Notes: generated from the letters alone by a model not told the origin. A stretch of DNA of 64,000 bases from Paralithodes platypus (GCA_032716605.1 CM064481.1:19958811-20022810); one strand, 5' to 3'. Shown: positions 52,946 to 64,000, numbered from the stretch's first letter. Made by a program: numbers and translations.

Positions 52946-53391
52946 TTTTATAGATGATTTATGCTGTATGTCGGTAGTGGTACGCCCACTACTCCTAATC
53001 TTACCGAAAAGAATGACATGTAGCCTACCTGTAGGGCCGGGCCGCCGGGTGTAGGCTATCCTCTGTAACTCAAAAAGGGCTAGGCCTAGGGCATTGAGCA
53101 AATTGGCTGTAAATTTCCACATCTAGGCTATTCCTTGACTGACTTCCCAAATGGTAGAAATAGGGCCTAGGCTATTATAGTAGCTCGATTAGACGATTAC
53201 TCTAGTCGCCTACTTACAGCGAATAGACTAGCCTATAGCCTAGCCTAGGCTAGTAGGATTTCCTACAGGGTAATAGGCTATAGAAGTGTCCACACCACAC
53301 TCCACTTAGTCCACTAGGCGTAGGCCGGGAAGGATGTAGTTACCGGGTGTACCACTACCGACATACAACATAAATCACCTATAAATAGGCT
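52946..53391. mobile_element. foldback element, about 446 bp
   Basis: The left arm TTTTATAGATGATTTATGCT..GTATGTCGGTAGTGGTAC is the inverted complement of 53,349-53,391. The interior is full of TAGGCCTA/TAGCCTA strings and non-coding. It directly follows the CR1 tail. 53,392-53,486 has a short AGGTTAGGTTAGG run and no gene. Confidence 0.7.
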
Positions 53392-53486
53392 TACTTAGCC
53401 TATAATAAAATGAATAGGGTACTTATAAATCTATAATACTAGGTTAGGTTAGGTTGTTTGGTTAGGGTAAGGGAACTAAAATACTG

Positions 53487-53804
53487 ATGCCCAGCAACAA
53501 TGTCAACAAACCAAGGGAACATGCTACAGGACACATCCAAAGGGAATTTGCCTACACACCAACACATGAGGAAAAACTAGAAAGCCAACGCAATGCCCTC
53601 AGAAGCTGGCCAGCCATCCAGCAAACTCAAAAGGACAGACCAGCAGCGGTACACACGGCTATGCCCGACCAAAGTGCTTTTTTAGAGGTACTAATGGGAC
53701 GTCTTCTGGAAGTGGAAAAACGGTCTCGAGCGATAATGGAGAGATTCCTAGCCCAAACCGAGGGGCTAGACATGAAACACAGAGGAAGGTGCAACTACCA
53801 CTAA
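53487..53804 (+). CDS. LINE E ORF1-like, end only
   Basis: A 105-codon frame, mostly polar, with FLEVLMGRLLEVEKRSRAIM, a likely short coiled coil. It overlaps the endonuclease frame by 16 bases, as ORF1 and ORF2 of many LINEs do. It would bind element RNA. No zinc knuckle is seen, and the 5' part may be missing. Confidence 0.5.
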   Translation: MPSNNVNKPREHATGHIQREFAYTPTHEEKLESQRNALRSWPAIQQTQKDRPAAVHTAMPDQSAFLEVLMGRLLEVEKRSRAIMERFLAQTEGLDMKHRGRCNYH

Positions 53805-54553
53805 ATAGTTTTTTTGTGGGCAACATTAGAGGACTCTACCCACGAAACAATCAATGTAAAGTCCCCATGTTGGAAGAAATTGCAGAGGAAGATAACTCAA
53901 TTTTTCTAGCCCTCACAGAAACACACTTGAACGAAAACATTTTGGATGCAGAGATCAATATCCATAATTTCACACTATTCAGAGCCGACAGAGCGGATAG
54001 AAGCCACAGAGGAGTAGCACTCTACCTAAGGGAGGATATGGCTGCAAATACCGAAACTTTAGTTGTATTCTCAAACGGCACAGCAGAGCTACTAGCAGTA
54101 CACATAAGACAAACCGACATGCTCATCATAATTTTGTACCGACTTCCAAACACCACAGGGGAAATTTTCAAGGAGGTCACAGAGAAGATACAATCACTCC
54201 TACAAAATCTGCCAACTCCCGCTACCGATGTCATCATCACAGGAGATTTCAACCTGCCCATCATCAATTGGGCAACCATGAAAATAGACTGAGGATCCAG
54301 GGATGAAAAACAGCAAGCCAAGGAGCTAATGACTATCATGGACACTGCATACATGAAGCAATACATCGAGGAACCTACAAGAGGCAACAACACACTGGAC
54401 TTACTATTTGGCAACAACTTCGACTTGGTACACTCGTACGAAACTGTTAAAACTATAATGTCCGACCACACCTCATCAAAGTTAGAACCCCCACACCAGC
54501 CACACCACCCAGATGTCAACAGGAATCAAGCCAAATCCCCTGCACCTCTCTGA
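53789..54553 (+). pseudogene. LINE E endonuclease domain
   Basis: Encodes NIRGLYPRNNQCKVPM, FLALTETHLNE (catalytic Glu), VIITGDFNLPIINW (Asp/Asn) and TIMSDH (final His): a complete APE-type endonuclease set. One in-frame TGA at 54,290 divides it, and the frame is lost soon after SDH. The family looks like the Jockey/CR1 group. Together with RT downstream it forms a nearly full-length LINE. Confidence 0.88.
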
Positions 54554-54765
54554 AAGATCTCCACTTCTAAAGCAAAGAAATAGACTGGGACAGACTGAGA
54601 GCAGAACTGGCAGTAACTGACTGGAGGGCACTATTCGAAGATAAAAACGTCGACGAAACTCTCAGTATCCTCCAGAAACCATGTCTGGAGACCTGTAAAA
54701 ACACCATACCACCCAAATCAAGCAGGAAGCAGATAAAACAGATTCCCAGAGATAGAAAAATACTA

Positions 54766-55555
54766 ATGAAGAAAAGGACGAACTTGAAAGCCAAGCAAAG
54801 GAAGACCAGCCATGCGCACACTATCACCAAACTACAAGAAGAGCTCGATGAAGTTGAACGAAAACTCATCCAGTCACACCAAGAGCAAAGAACACGTGAA
54901 GAACCCCGAGCAGTTGCAAACATAAGAGTAAATAGCAAATTCTTCTATGCATACGCAAAAAGGAGACTCAGGAACACCTCAACAATAGGACCGCTTGCAA
55001 AACCTACGGGCGAACTTGAGAGTGACCCAACCGAAATGGCCAAGATACTCAAACAGCAATACGAAAGTGTCTTCAGCCCACCAAATGAAGACAAGAAAAT
55101 CGATAATGCAACGACCTTCTTTGACAACGCTCCTGGGACACCACATCAACTCTCCTCGGTAACAGTATCAACAGAGGACATAATAGCAGCCATCGACAAG
55201 ATTGGACCAAACTCTGCAGCAGGACCAGACGGCTTTCATGCCCAACTGCTGAAAAACTGCAAACATCAGCTAGCCTTGCCTCTAAAACTGCTGTGGAGCA
55301 AGTCCCTCCAAACTGGATATGTACCACAATCCCTAAAAGAAGGTACCGTCACTGGTACCAATCCACAAAGGGGGTAGTAAAGGCATAGCCAAAAATTACA
55401 GACCAGTGGTGCTGACATCACATCTTATTAAAATCATAGAAAGAACAATACGAGTTAAGATGGTCAGCTACCTGGAAGATAACGAGGCATTCAACGAGGG
55501 TCAACATGGCTTTAGACAAAGCCGCTCCTGCCTTTCACAACTACTATCACACTAC
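54766..55555 (+). pseudogene. LINE E reverse transcriptase, N-terminal part
   Basis: Starts in the linker (KKRTNLKAKQRKTSHAHT), then IDKIGPNSAAGPDGFHAQLL. A frameshift lies near 55,360, after which KNYRPVVLTSHLIKIIER and FNEGQHGFRQSRSCLSQLL continue in the next frame. Cut at 55,555 by LINE F, and continued at 58,213. Confidence 0.9.
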
Positions 55556-58181
55556 CAAACCGATAACCTCATCATCCTTAACGACATCCATCAACATACC
55601 CATATTCCTCACCAAGCCCTCTATAACCCATCATCTCCAGACATCACCTTTTGCTCCCCAGAACTCGCCCCCACAACATCCTGGAGGGTGGTCAGAACCT
55701 TAGGCTCTGACCACCTCCCGATCATTATCACCACCAAAACCAGACTCACCCCAGCTATCCACAAACACACATACACCAATTATAAAAGAGCTAACTGGAA
55801 AGCATTCACAAATGAGACAGAACAACACTTCACAACTCTAAACAGTACACCCATCACTAACATCAACAATGCTGTACACATACTCAATAAAACTATCCAA
55901 AACGCTGACAAGAAACACATTCCAAGAGGTAACAGAAAAAGACACAACCCCAACTTCACACCAGAAATTCAAAACCTCATCAGACAACGCGACATACTGA
56001 AACACTCCCCAGCACCCCACACACAAGACATCACACAACAAATTCAAGCACTCAACACCCAAACTAACAACAAAATACAAGAACAACAAAAACTAAATTG
56101 GAATAACTTCCTACAAACACTTGATCACAAAACAAACTCCAAAAAACTCTACAAAACACTAAACAGCATCACACTTTCCAACAGCAACACAACACAATCA
56201 CATGCTGCAATCACAAAAACAGACTCTACTCCTTCATGTAAACAACAAGCAAACACTCATCAATCACTGCTGCTCACATGTCAGCCACCTAAAACCTCAC
56301 AAGACGACCGACGTGTCCTCCGACGTAAGAGACAATTCCCCACAAACCCTGACTATACACCCTTCACCAATCACCAGACAAAGCATATCATCAACAATCT
56401 CAAGCACTCACCCACCTGTGGCCTAGACAACATAAGCAACATACACCTCAGACACCTGGGACCACAAGGCATACAAGCACTCACTAACATATCAAACTAC
56501 AGCTATTCACACAACACAATACCAGACATTTGGAAGCATGGTATCATCATCACATTCCCCAAACCCAACAAAGACCCCACGCTACCCTCCTCGCACCGCC
56601 CCATCACACTCCTTTGCTCCCCCTCCAAAGTCATGGAACGCCTAGTATTACAACTAATTACACCTGACCTACCCCTAGCTCCAACACAACATGGCTTTAG
56701 GTCACTGCACTCCACAAACACTCTTCTCACAGACCTTACACAAAGAGCTTTCGACGGCATCAACTCAGCTAGACCACCACACAGATCACTATTAGCCACA
56801 CTCGACATTAGTAAAGCCTTCGATGCCATCCCCCGCCACAACCTAACAAACAATATCTACAACACAAACATGTACAACAACACAAAAAGGTGGCTGGCCA
56901 ACTTCCTAGCAGGCAGATGTGCACACGTATCTTTTGCCGGTCAGTCATCTAAAATCAGAAACTTTCCAAACGGAGTCCCACAAGGATCCGTCCTATCGCC
57001 CGCACTCTTCAATCTGTACATGCACGATATAACTACACCCAATACGCCCCAAATAAACTTAGCCTCCTATGCAGATGACATAACACTCACTTGCACACAC
57101 CATGACCCAAAAAGAGCAACAGATCTCCTTCAACCCTATCTCAACACACTACATGGCTGGTGCACTACAAACAGACTTAATGTAGCCCCAGCCAAATCCA
57201 CCGCAACCCTGCTCACAAGTTGGACAGGAGAACACGAATACATCCCTCAACTCACCATAAACAACACACCCCTAACATACACACACACCCAAAATCCTAG
57301 GAGTAACATATGATACTCATATGACATTCAAACAGCACACCACAAACATTAAAAAGAAACTGACACCCAGACTTAACGCCCTCAGGTCACTTGCTCATAC
57401 AAAATTTGGACACAACAAAGAAACTACCACCACAGTATATAAACAATACATAAGATCAGTGATGGAATACGCAAGCCCAGCCTGGGCTTCTAACCTAGCT
57501 GAAATGCATCATAAGACCTTACAGACTATTCAAAACAAAGCCCTGAAGATCATTACAGGCTGCACAGCTACTGCACCCACAGATCACCTACATCAAGAAA
57601 CCAAAATCCTCAAAGTCAAAGACTATCTGGACATGAGAGGCACTCAATTCCTGGCAGCAGCCTCCACGAACCAAGACCACCCACTAAACTACATGGCAAC
57701 ACACCCACAGACACCAAGAAATATCAAAACAACACCCAGCACACCGTATCACACACAATTATTGTCCTCTCTCCCTCCCTGCCCACCCTGAACCAACTTC
57801 CAGAAGCACATCCATACTCATATCTCTCACCGATCCATCCACTCACTCACAGACAACACGCAGCTGCATGCACGACCTCCCGAAATCCATCCTTCCGAAT
57901 CCTCCCTTCCTCGCGAGGACAGAGTCCACCTGGCCAGGCTGAGATGCGGACACCATCCAGCTCTCCTGAGCTATCAGAAGAGACTGGATGACTCGGTTGT
58001 CGACGCCTGCCCGGGATGTAACACAGAACCCCGTACCATTAAACACATCATAGAACACTGCATTTCACACAACCACTTACACCAACAACACAATCTACAC
58101 TCAATGAGAGCTCTGTGGGAAAGCCCGATCGTGGCCATGGCCTTCCTCAGGGACTCGGGGCTGTTCGGCCAGGCAGCTTAG
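55556..58181 (+). pseudogene. LINE F ORF2: endonuclease end, RT, zinc knuckle
   Basis: Order: TSWRVVRTLGSDHLPIIITT (endonuclease end, SDH), SPTCGLDNISNIHLRHLG, FPKPNKDPTLPSSHRPITLL, LATLDISKAFDAIPRHNL, NGVPQGSVLSPALFNLYMHD and YADDITLTC (catalytic). The frame breaks near 57,295 at a CA-rich run, resumes at 57,321 with MTFKQHTTNIKKKL and YIRSVMEYASPAWASNL, and breaks again near 57,790. The end DACPGCNTEPRTIKHIIEHC is a C-x2-C...H-x4-C zinc knuckle. This is the full domain order of a Jockey-clade ORF2; two frame breaks make it inactive as read. Confidence 0.9.
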
Positions 58182-58199
58182 GGAACAACAACAACAACA
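55556..58199 (+). mobile_element. LINE F, 5'-truncated insertion with 13-bp TSD
   Basis: A 2,644-bp insertion in LINE E. ACTATCACACTAC occurs exactly before (55,543-55,555) and after (58,200-58,212). It ends in (AAC)n at about 58,184-58,199, the 3' tail, and begins inside its own endonuclease, the pattern of target-primed reverse transcription. Base use is C-rich and G-poor on the coding strand, unlike LINE E. Confidence 0.95.
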
Positions 58200-58212
58200 A
58201 CTATCACACTAC

Positions 58213-59480
58213 GACAAAATCCTACAGGATATTCAAGACTGAGAAAATGTAGACGTCTTATACCTAGATTTCGCCAAAGCGGACCATGGGATCCTTCTAC
58301 GTAAACTCAAATAACTGGGAATAGGGGGAGACCTTGGAAGATGGCTCCACAGTTTCATCACCAACAGAAAACAAAGAGTCACAGTTCAAGGAAGCCTATC
58401 AGAAGCAGGTAGGGTCATCAGTGGTGTACCACAAGGATCAGTACTGGGACCTCTCCTATTCCTCATCATGATAGGAGACATCGACAGGGACCTGGAACAC
58501 TCAACAGCCTCATCGTTTGCAGACGACACCAGACTCATGAAGAAAATCACCTCACAACATGATGCACAGCTACTACAACAAGACTTGGACAAAATCATGA
58601 AGTGGTCAGAAGAAAACAACATGGCCCTAAATGGAGACAAGTTCGAGCTTCTAAGGTACGGGAACAAGAGAGCACTACAAAACGCCACCAACTACAAAAG
58701 TGGACAGCAAGAAATTACTGCCAAGGACACAGTGAAGGACTTGGGAGTAAATATGAGCAGTGACGCCACTTTTTCCCAGCATATTACCAAAGCCACAACA
58801 ACAGCAAAACAAATAGCAGGCTGGATCCTGAGAACCTTCCACACAAGAAATGAGAGGTGTATGTTAACACTGTGGAAGTCACTGGTCCTACCACGACTGG
58901 AGTACTGCTCTCAGCTCTGGTCTCCCCAAAAAGTAGGAGAAATAACAGAAATTGAAGCCACCCAGAGGACATTCACCAGTAAAATCCATGGGTTTCAACA
59001 CTTTAACTACTGGGAGAGACTCGAGGAGCTGCAGCTGTACTCACTTCAAAGACGTAGGGAGAGATACATCATCATCTACGTCTGGAAGATTTTGGAAAAA
59101 AAGGTACCAAATTCAAACATCCAAGAGACTCGACACCAAAGGCGAGGGAGGCTGTGCTATGTGAGGACTACGCCGGGATCAACGCAAAAAATCAAATCCC
59201 TGATCCATCACAGCTTTGCATACAATGGAACCAAACTGTTCAACTGTATACCAGCCCCTCTCAGGAACATGACCGGGGTATCTCCAGACACCTTCAAGAA
59301 ACACTTGGACATGTGGCTGGCCAAAATACCGGACCGGCCACCAACACCAGGATACCCCAGCGCCAACTCCAACCGACTTCTGGAATGGAGAGTGGAAGAA
59401 AGGGAGCTGCCTGGTCGCAGTGGAGCCCCAGCTCAACTGTATCACTAACGGACAGAATACAACAAAGTGTAACAAAGTGT
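58213..59480 (+). pseudogene. LINE E reverse transcriptase, C-terminal part
   Basis: Continues from 55,555: DVLYLDFAKADHG with stops nearby, RVISGVPQGSVLGPLLFLI, SSFADDTRLMKKI (catalytic box about 58,520), then an open frame of 326 codons (58,468-59,448) through WILRTFHTRNERCMLTLWKS and YCSQLWSPQKVGEITEIE to the C-terminus. The 3' end carries a short repeat AACAAAGTGT (59,460-59,480). It is dead because of stops before the catalytic box. Confidence 0.9.
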
Positions 59481-59624
59481 AAGTGTAATGTATTTTTGTA
59501 TCCAAAGGCAGTCAAAATAGACGGGAACATGATGGTGAGCATCCGCGTAGTGTAAACAAGACGGGCGGTACACCCGGTAACTACATTCTTGCCCGATTTT
59601 ACTTACAGGACACCCATTTGACAG

Positions 59625-60225
59625 GTGCCACCAAGGATTTAATACATAGGCTATTTGTTTTCGGTTTCCACGCATCCAACACCAAGCTACACCCTTTTCT
59701 GGTGTACCGTGTACGAAACACTAAAAAAACAATGGGGACACTTTAATATTAATAATATGAGACGAAATATAAAGATAACTCTGTGGCGTTAGTGGAAGTA
59801 GCAGCGTCGCTTTGTTTACTTTGCGCTCTAAGTTACTTCCCGCCTTGGTTGGCGGTAGTCTTAAAATGGCGGAGTGTGGAGGTGGTTTTCGCTCTCCCGC
59901 AGTACTTTTTAGTGATGTTATGTCTTCTACATAATTATTTAAAGTAGCGGGGGTCTTGGGGTGGCAGCCCCCAGGTTAGGTTAGGTTAATGTCAATATTG
60001 TCATGCGTCGTCGAGCGTCCTGTAATAAACAAACAGACGATCGGAAGCGACGACGGACTCCCGCGATTTTCGGCACAAACGCGCCGTTTTATTCTCGTCG
60101 AAACCACATTTAAAAAGTTATTACAGTATATCTTTTTCAATATTATTACAGGACCAGAAAAGGTGTAGCTAGGTGTTGGATGTGTGGAAACCGAAAACAA
60201 ATACGTATTAAATCCTTGGTGGTAC
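59625..60225. mobile_element. foldback/MITE with about 78-bp inverted ends
   Basis: Left arm CCACCAAGGATTTAATACAT...TTTGTTTTCGGTTTCCAC (59,626-59,704) mirrors the right arm 60,151-60,225. The 450-bp interior has GCGGAAGT-like and AAAATGGCGGAGT strings and an AGGTTAGGTTAGGTTA run near 59,975; non-coding. Likely a non-autonomous DNA transposon of unknown superfamily. Confidence 0.8.
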
Positions 60226-60227
60226 TG

Positions 60228-60550
60228 TACTGGGGATGTTATAGACGTGGTATATTGCGATTTTATGAAGGCCTTCGATAAGGTCCCCACATAAAAGGCT
60301 AATAGAGAAAATTAGGAGCTACAGTATAGTATAGGAGAGAAATGTGTGAAATTAGGAGCTACAGTATAGTATAGGAGAGAAATGTGTGAAATGGATAGAT
60401 GCCTTCCTGAAAGATCGGAGACAGAGGGTACTGGTGAATGGAATAGGCTCTGGGTGGAGGGAAGTTACAAGTGGGGTATCTACTGTACCTCGGGGATCTG
60501 TGTTATGACCACTACTGTTCGTAATGTTTATCAACGACTTTCCTGAAGTT
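60228..60550 (+). pseudogene. CR1-like RT fragment with 40-bp duplication
   Basis: Encodes VIDVVYCDFMKAFDKVP, WIDAFLKDRRQRVLVNG and GSVL.PLLFVMFINDFPEV with in-frame stops. ATTAGGAGCTACAGTATAGT... is tandemly repeated exactly (60,311-60,350, 60,351-60,390). It is cut after NDFPEV by the second DIRS element at 60,551. Confidence 0.85.
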
Positions 60551-60957
60551 TACGGGTTTGACAACCCGTAGGGAAGGAAGGAAAACCTTCTATTTAAGAG
60601 TGGTTCCGTAGTCAATGACGAAGAGCCTATACTATATATAGGCTGAGATTCCGGGACCCGTTAGGGATTCCCCGGAGTTCTTATCACAACCGTTGCTTAT
60701 ATAGCATAATAAACAATCCTTGGTTAATACCTATTAAATCTTACCAAGGGCTCGTCATTGAAAATGAATACCACTAGAAATAAGAATTTAAAGAAGAATC
60801 TATCATTTCGAACCTCCCGGTGCCTCTGCCCTCCAGCTATGCTGTCGTCATGCTTTCCTTGCACGTGATGCCAGATTTTCTAGCGTGTTTATCTGCCTCA
60901 AATGTTATATCAAGTTGGGCATGTGCATGGGAAGGGGAAGGTGGGAGGGAACCTTTG

Positions 60958-61065
60958 CGTCATTGACTACGTAACCACTCCTAAATAGAAGGTTTTCCTT
61001 CCTTCCCTACAGGTTGTCAAACCCGTAATTTAGTATTGGTTCCTTCGTCAATGACTAAGAGCCTA
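60958..61065 (-). repeat. internal complementary region of DIRS family 2
   Basis: On the plus strand the element's right end (…GTTGTCAAACCCGTA, to 61,027) is joined directly to its left end (ATTTAGTATTGGTTCCTTCG, from 61,028). The first part matches the inverted 60,551-60,620. This is the circle-junction copy and predicts that the missing left end begins ATTTAGTATTGG. Confidence 0.8.
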
Positions 61066-61899
61066 GAATATCACGACCGGAGGTGGGGCATCAGATGCTC
61101 AACGTATATCGAGAGAACCAATTAACAGATAGGCTGACACCGGGAAAATTTTAAATTTAATTAGGCTATAAAAGAAGAGGCGGGTACATTGGGAAGCCTC
61201 AGAAAGAAGGAAAGATGTAGGAATAGTTATAACTTAGAATGTTGTGGACGAGAAGAATTAGATGTAAAATCTTTTATGAAAGTATGCTTTAATTCCATAA
61301 AACTCTCTCAAATTATAAGCTCCCTGAGCTGTACAGAATAGTAATAAAATATTTTGTGTGCATTGGTGTACGATAAACTATTCGTACACAATTATACAAC
61401 ATATACAACTCCTACCGAGTCATTCTAGAAGAGGATTCTTCGTCCTCTTATTTAATCAAACTTGTTGATGAGAATGAGATGTACAATTATACAAATGACA
61501 TTATGTTGTCAGGTCACAAAATATTCTTATATCATGATGCTCCTAGAGCTTGGACAAACAATAGTATAACACAAGAAAATTGTTCTCGTATTTGTATAAA
61601 ACGGAAATCATGTATGTCATACTTATAACGTATGCTTATTCATTATAGAAGAGGACCCTTTGTCTTTCTACTTGATCACTCTACAGTATGGTGATGAGAA
61701 TAAGATGTAAAATTATAATAAACATTGCCAAGCTATAATGCTCCTTAAGCCTGTACAAAAGTAGTATGATACAAGGAAATTCTGTGCTTGTATGGTAGCC
61801 AGTATAACATAAACTATTTGTCTATACTTGTTCCCCACATACAGTGTATATTTATTCATTATGTAAGGAAAAACCATTGTCTTCCTACTTCGCTTTGTT

Positions 61900-62165
61900 C
61901 TACCTTCCCCCCCTATCCCTTTTGGAGACTAGAAGAAGGAAGGCATAACCATGCACCGTAAGAACCTTCATCTTATGGGCCTGAATGTAAGAGTGCAATA
62001 CCCGAATAGGACAAAGGGGTTGGTGCCGATTGCCCTGTACCAAGGCAGGAATAGTAAAAGGAGTAAAAATGTGTCTCTCGTGTTCGTTGTTTGCTATGAA
62101 ATCCGGAGCTGGGGCTATAGGTACACTTTGGTTTTGGGCCTGGAATTGCAAACAATTGGGGGATG
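61900..62165 (-). pseudogene. tyrosine recombinase fragment of DIRS family 2
   Basis: Encodes PNCLQFQAQNQSVPIAPAP, then DFIANNEHERHIFTPFTIPA and HQPLCPIRVLHSYIQ. It aligns without gaps to the part of DIRS-A recombinase after its catalytic Arg (PNCLRF...SIAPSPAFVAKNEH...FTVPALKRG). The catalytic Arg and the His/Tyr half are both outside the fragment, so it is inactive. Confidence 0.82.
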
Positions 62166-63359
62166 CTTCCGTATATTAGGCTTTGAGTTTAGGATGTGTT
62201 ACGACTGAGGTTTAAATATATCAGGGCTCTTATTCATTGGACTAGTAATGGCATAAATGCTACAACGGAAAGCGCTAGATCCAACCTCTGATGTATATTC
62301 CCAGTGAACAAAGAACACAAATACTCTACAGAGTTCTATATGCAATAATAGGCTATCAAACTCTCAATAAATGTGCGTCTACTCTAGGCTTAATGTTATG
62401 TGAAAACAGCCTATTACTACCTATAACCGAAGGTGCTTGGTTATGATATGCAAAGTAAGGTGGTAAGAGAAGTTACAGCTTACATTACTTTAATCAATAA
62501 ATGTCAGGCAATCCTGCATGAAAGAAAGTGCACTAAAGTCTTTCAACACTAACAAGGAATCTTCTTTAAATATTAGATGCTATAAAGATGCTCGTATCGG
62601 AAATGGAACCCAAAAAGGCAGGCAGCGGAACAATGCTCGTGCAGGCTATGCACACAAAAAGGCAGAATATATAATGCCGCCGGAGCCAAGAATATCCTAA
62701 ACACTACAACAATAATAATCGCCACGACAATGCAGTATTCCTATCAACAAAAAGAGCGTAAGTCGTTTGTGTCTCCATACATCAAACTAGGCTGCGAAAT
62801 GCTTGTGTAATCATAAATGGGTATGCATAAAAAGAGTAATTGGGTTAATATACTTAATGTCTACTATGATTGATAAAGTCTAGCGTGAGTCAATGATACG
62901 AGATACTGGTGCGCATGGCATGCCGCATAGCCTAGTGCAAATCTCAAGTTTGTGCGTCAAATATTACGTTATAGGGAAGGGTAGCTCTCTTGAGAAACCT
63001 TAATACCGAAGTATTAAGCGTTCTCCTGGCGTACCTCAAAGATAAACAACCGAGCCTAGAACAGTGCAGAATGGTATAGGCAAAAAGCCCTCATTCGTGC
63101 ATACTCTACTCTCAATGGCACACAGACTAGAATTTACTCAATCAACTCCAGTTCTCAGGCATGTCGTGCAGCTTTTTCCTAAAGCCAGCACTCATAGGAA
63201 ACAATACCTTATAATATCAGACCCCTAGTCTAGCATTATCTAATCCAGCAGAACACTAATAATTATAGGAAGCGGTACTAAACAATATGAATGACAACCA
63301 ATGCTTCGTGATCAACTTATCTTAACAACTAAACATACATAGGTTATATCAGACCTTAA
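62166..63359. other. no gene recognised
   Basis: About 1.2 kb of AT-rich sequence. A 60-codon plus-strand frame at 62,518-62,700 shows no known motif. No clear repeats or element ends were found. Confidence 0.4.
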
Positions 63360-63659
63360 CGCACAATACAACTGGCCAGCAGCAGGTAGTAGGGGTAGGC
63401 AGCCCCGCCCAGGGAAGTACTACCGCCAAGGTTTCGGGAGACTCGGGGAATAGCCTGAATTCCATTTTCTCTCCCAGGCCTTGGTAGCTGGATACATATT
63501 TTTCTGCCTCACACATCAGGGTTATCAGGAAAACCCTCTTTATATAACATACACATCCAACTTCACGACATTGCCCTACATTGCTATCCTCTATCCATAA
63601 AACACTACTCTTCCCACTACATATCATACATGTAACACCATACACCTTACCCAATAAAT
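63360..63659 (+). other. 5' leader of a Jockey-type LINE
   Basis: Sequence such as AACTGGCCAGCAGCAGGTAG and CCCGCCCAGGGAAGTACTAC precedes the LINE start at 63,660; I recall the like from decapod transcripts with this LINE. The minus-strand 142-codon frame here is antisense to it and is not taken as a gene. Confidence 0.45.
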
Positions 63660-64000
63660 ATGGCAGTACAATTGTTAAGAGCAAACCTGGTGGTCCCTCG
63701 GATATCCACCCCCGGTAGGGTTGGGTCATTGACACAGGGCCCTCCCGGTCGTCATCATGCGACTGTGTCAAGAGCATTGCAACGTCCCAAAGCTGCTCGT
63801 CGGTGCAGCTTTTTCTTTAGCAATATAAGGGGACTTCACTCTAACATCAATTCTGTACACCAATTTCTTCAAGCAGAATCCCCTACTCTCCTTTTTTTGA
63901 CAGAGACTCAAGTAACATCCACATCTGACACGTCTAGATTTAATTTTCCAGGTTATCAACTGCTCCAAAATTTCAGACCTAAAGGAGGTGTATGTTGCTT
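63660..64000 (+). CDS. Jockey-type LINE ORF2 start, endonuclease, runs off window
   Basis: An ATG at 63,660 opens a frame with no stop to the window end (113 codons): MAVQLLRANLVVPRISTPGR, then ARRCSFFFSNIRGLHSNINS, LLFLTETQVTSTSDTSR and FRPKGGVCC. NIRGL and LTETQ are the first two APE-endonuclease motifs (catalytic Asn and Glu). It is the same family as 40,269-40,813, which begins at the corresponding KGGCC. It may be an intact, potentially active copy, but the rest is outside the window. Confidence 0.85.
   Translation, partial: MAVQLLRANLVVPRISTPGRVGSLTQGPPGRHHATVSRALQRPKAARRCSFFFSNIRGLHSNINSVHQFLQAESPTLLFLTETQVTSTSDTSRFNFPGYQLLQNFRPKGGVCC

Larger units (their letters stand above)
60551..62165 (-). 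mobile_element. second DIRS family, 3' end only (minus strand)
   Basis: On the minus strand the order is recombinase fragment (62,165-61,900), 3' non-coding, internal complementary region (about 61,065-60,958) and right terminus ending ...CAAACCCGTA at 60,551. The terminal plan equals that of family 1: GGTTTGAC next to the end, then a short hairpin, then GTCAATGACGA further in. The inner sequence differs widely, so this is a distinct family. The 5' part is absent. The 61,066-61,890 stretch is AT-rich non-coding with recurring ATGATGAGAATAAGATG-like strings. Confidence 0.82.

Overview
The window is a eukaryotic, repeat-dominated stretch in which I could not identify a single host gene. Almost every coding signal belongs to a retrotransposon. 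The organism is most likely an arthropod, and probably a decapod crustacean: Jockey-type LINE fragments (27.8-28.3 kb, 40.3-40.8 kb, 63.7-64 kb) closely resemble, from memory, LINE proteins common in crab and shrimp genomes; TTAGG-type strings and TAGGCCTA-rich filler occur; and intact DIRS elements are present. This assignment is an inference and no species is claimed.

Layout. 0-0.9 kb: a minus-strand LINE endonuclease remnant, a small inverted-repeat MITE and a hAT-like terminus. 0.88-2.92 kb: a 42-bp satellite probably amplified from that hAT end. 2.92-15.18 kb: two tandem units of a minus-strand LTR retrotransposon ordered LTR-internal-LTR-internal. Its LTRs are about 3.4 kb, and its 3.1-kb interior holds a PBS, a gag-like gene, a long proline-rich repeat tract and a PPT, but no pol. 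A partly deleted solo LTR of the same family lies at 45.6-46.7 kb and carries a perfect 5-bp target duplication. An N-run of exactly 100 (15,180-15,279) hides an unknown amount of sequence.

15.28-40.27 kb: nested DIRS (tyrosine-recombinase) retrotransposons. One minus-strand element (D) had itself inserted into a Jockey LINE. D was then split twice by plus-strand relatives. Copy A (to 23,547) is almost intact, with Gag, RT-RNase H, tyrosine recombinase, internal complementary region and right terminal repeat. Copy B (26,922-36,116) has lost RT but kept its termini. A broke D inside the catalytic tyrosine codon of the recombinase; B broke D inside gag. The exposed junctions show no target duplication. 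The internal complementary region reads exactly as the joined complement of the two ends.

40.3-53.4 kb: LINE and MITE debris. It includes a TTAA-flanked piggyBac-like MITE, foldback elements, three LINE 3' ends each closed by a (GAA)n tract with the next copy starting at the tract, a 66-bp and a 51-bp minisatellite, and a CR1-like LINE interrupted by a 1.2-kb insert rich in one 10-bp motif. 53.5-59.5 kb: a nearly full-length LINE (ORF1, endonuclease, RT) interrupted by a second, 5'-truncated LINE with a (AAC)n tail and a perfect 13-bp target duplication. 59.6-62.2 kb: a 600-bp foldback element and a CR1 fragment into which the 3' end of a second, diverged DIRS family has inserted. 63.66-64 kb: the start of another Jockey LINE running off the window.

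The two most unusual systems are the pol-less, giant-LTR gag retrotransposon present in tandem, and the DIRS nest, whose leader modules, RS-rich Gag and precise junctions allow element ends to be assigned to the base.
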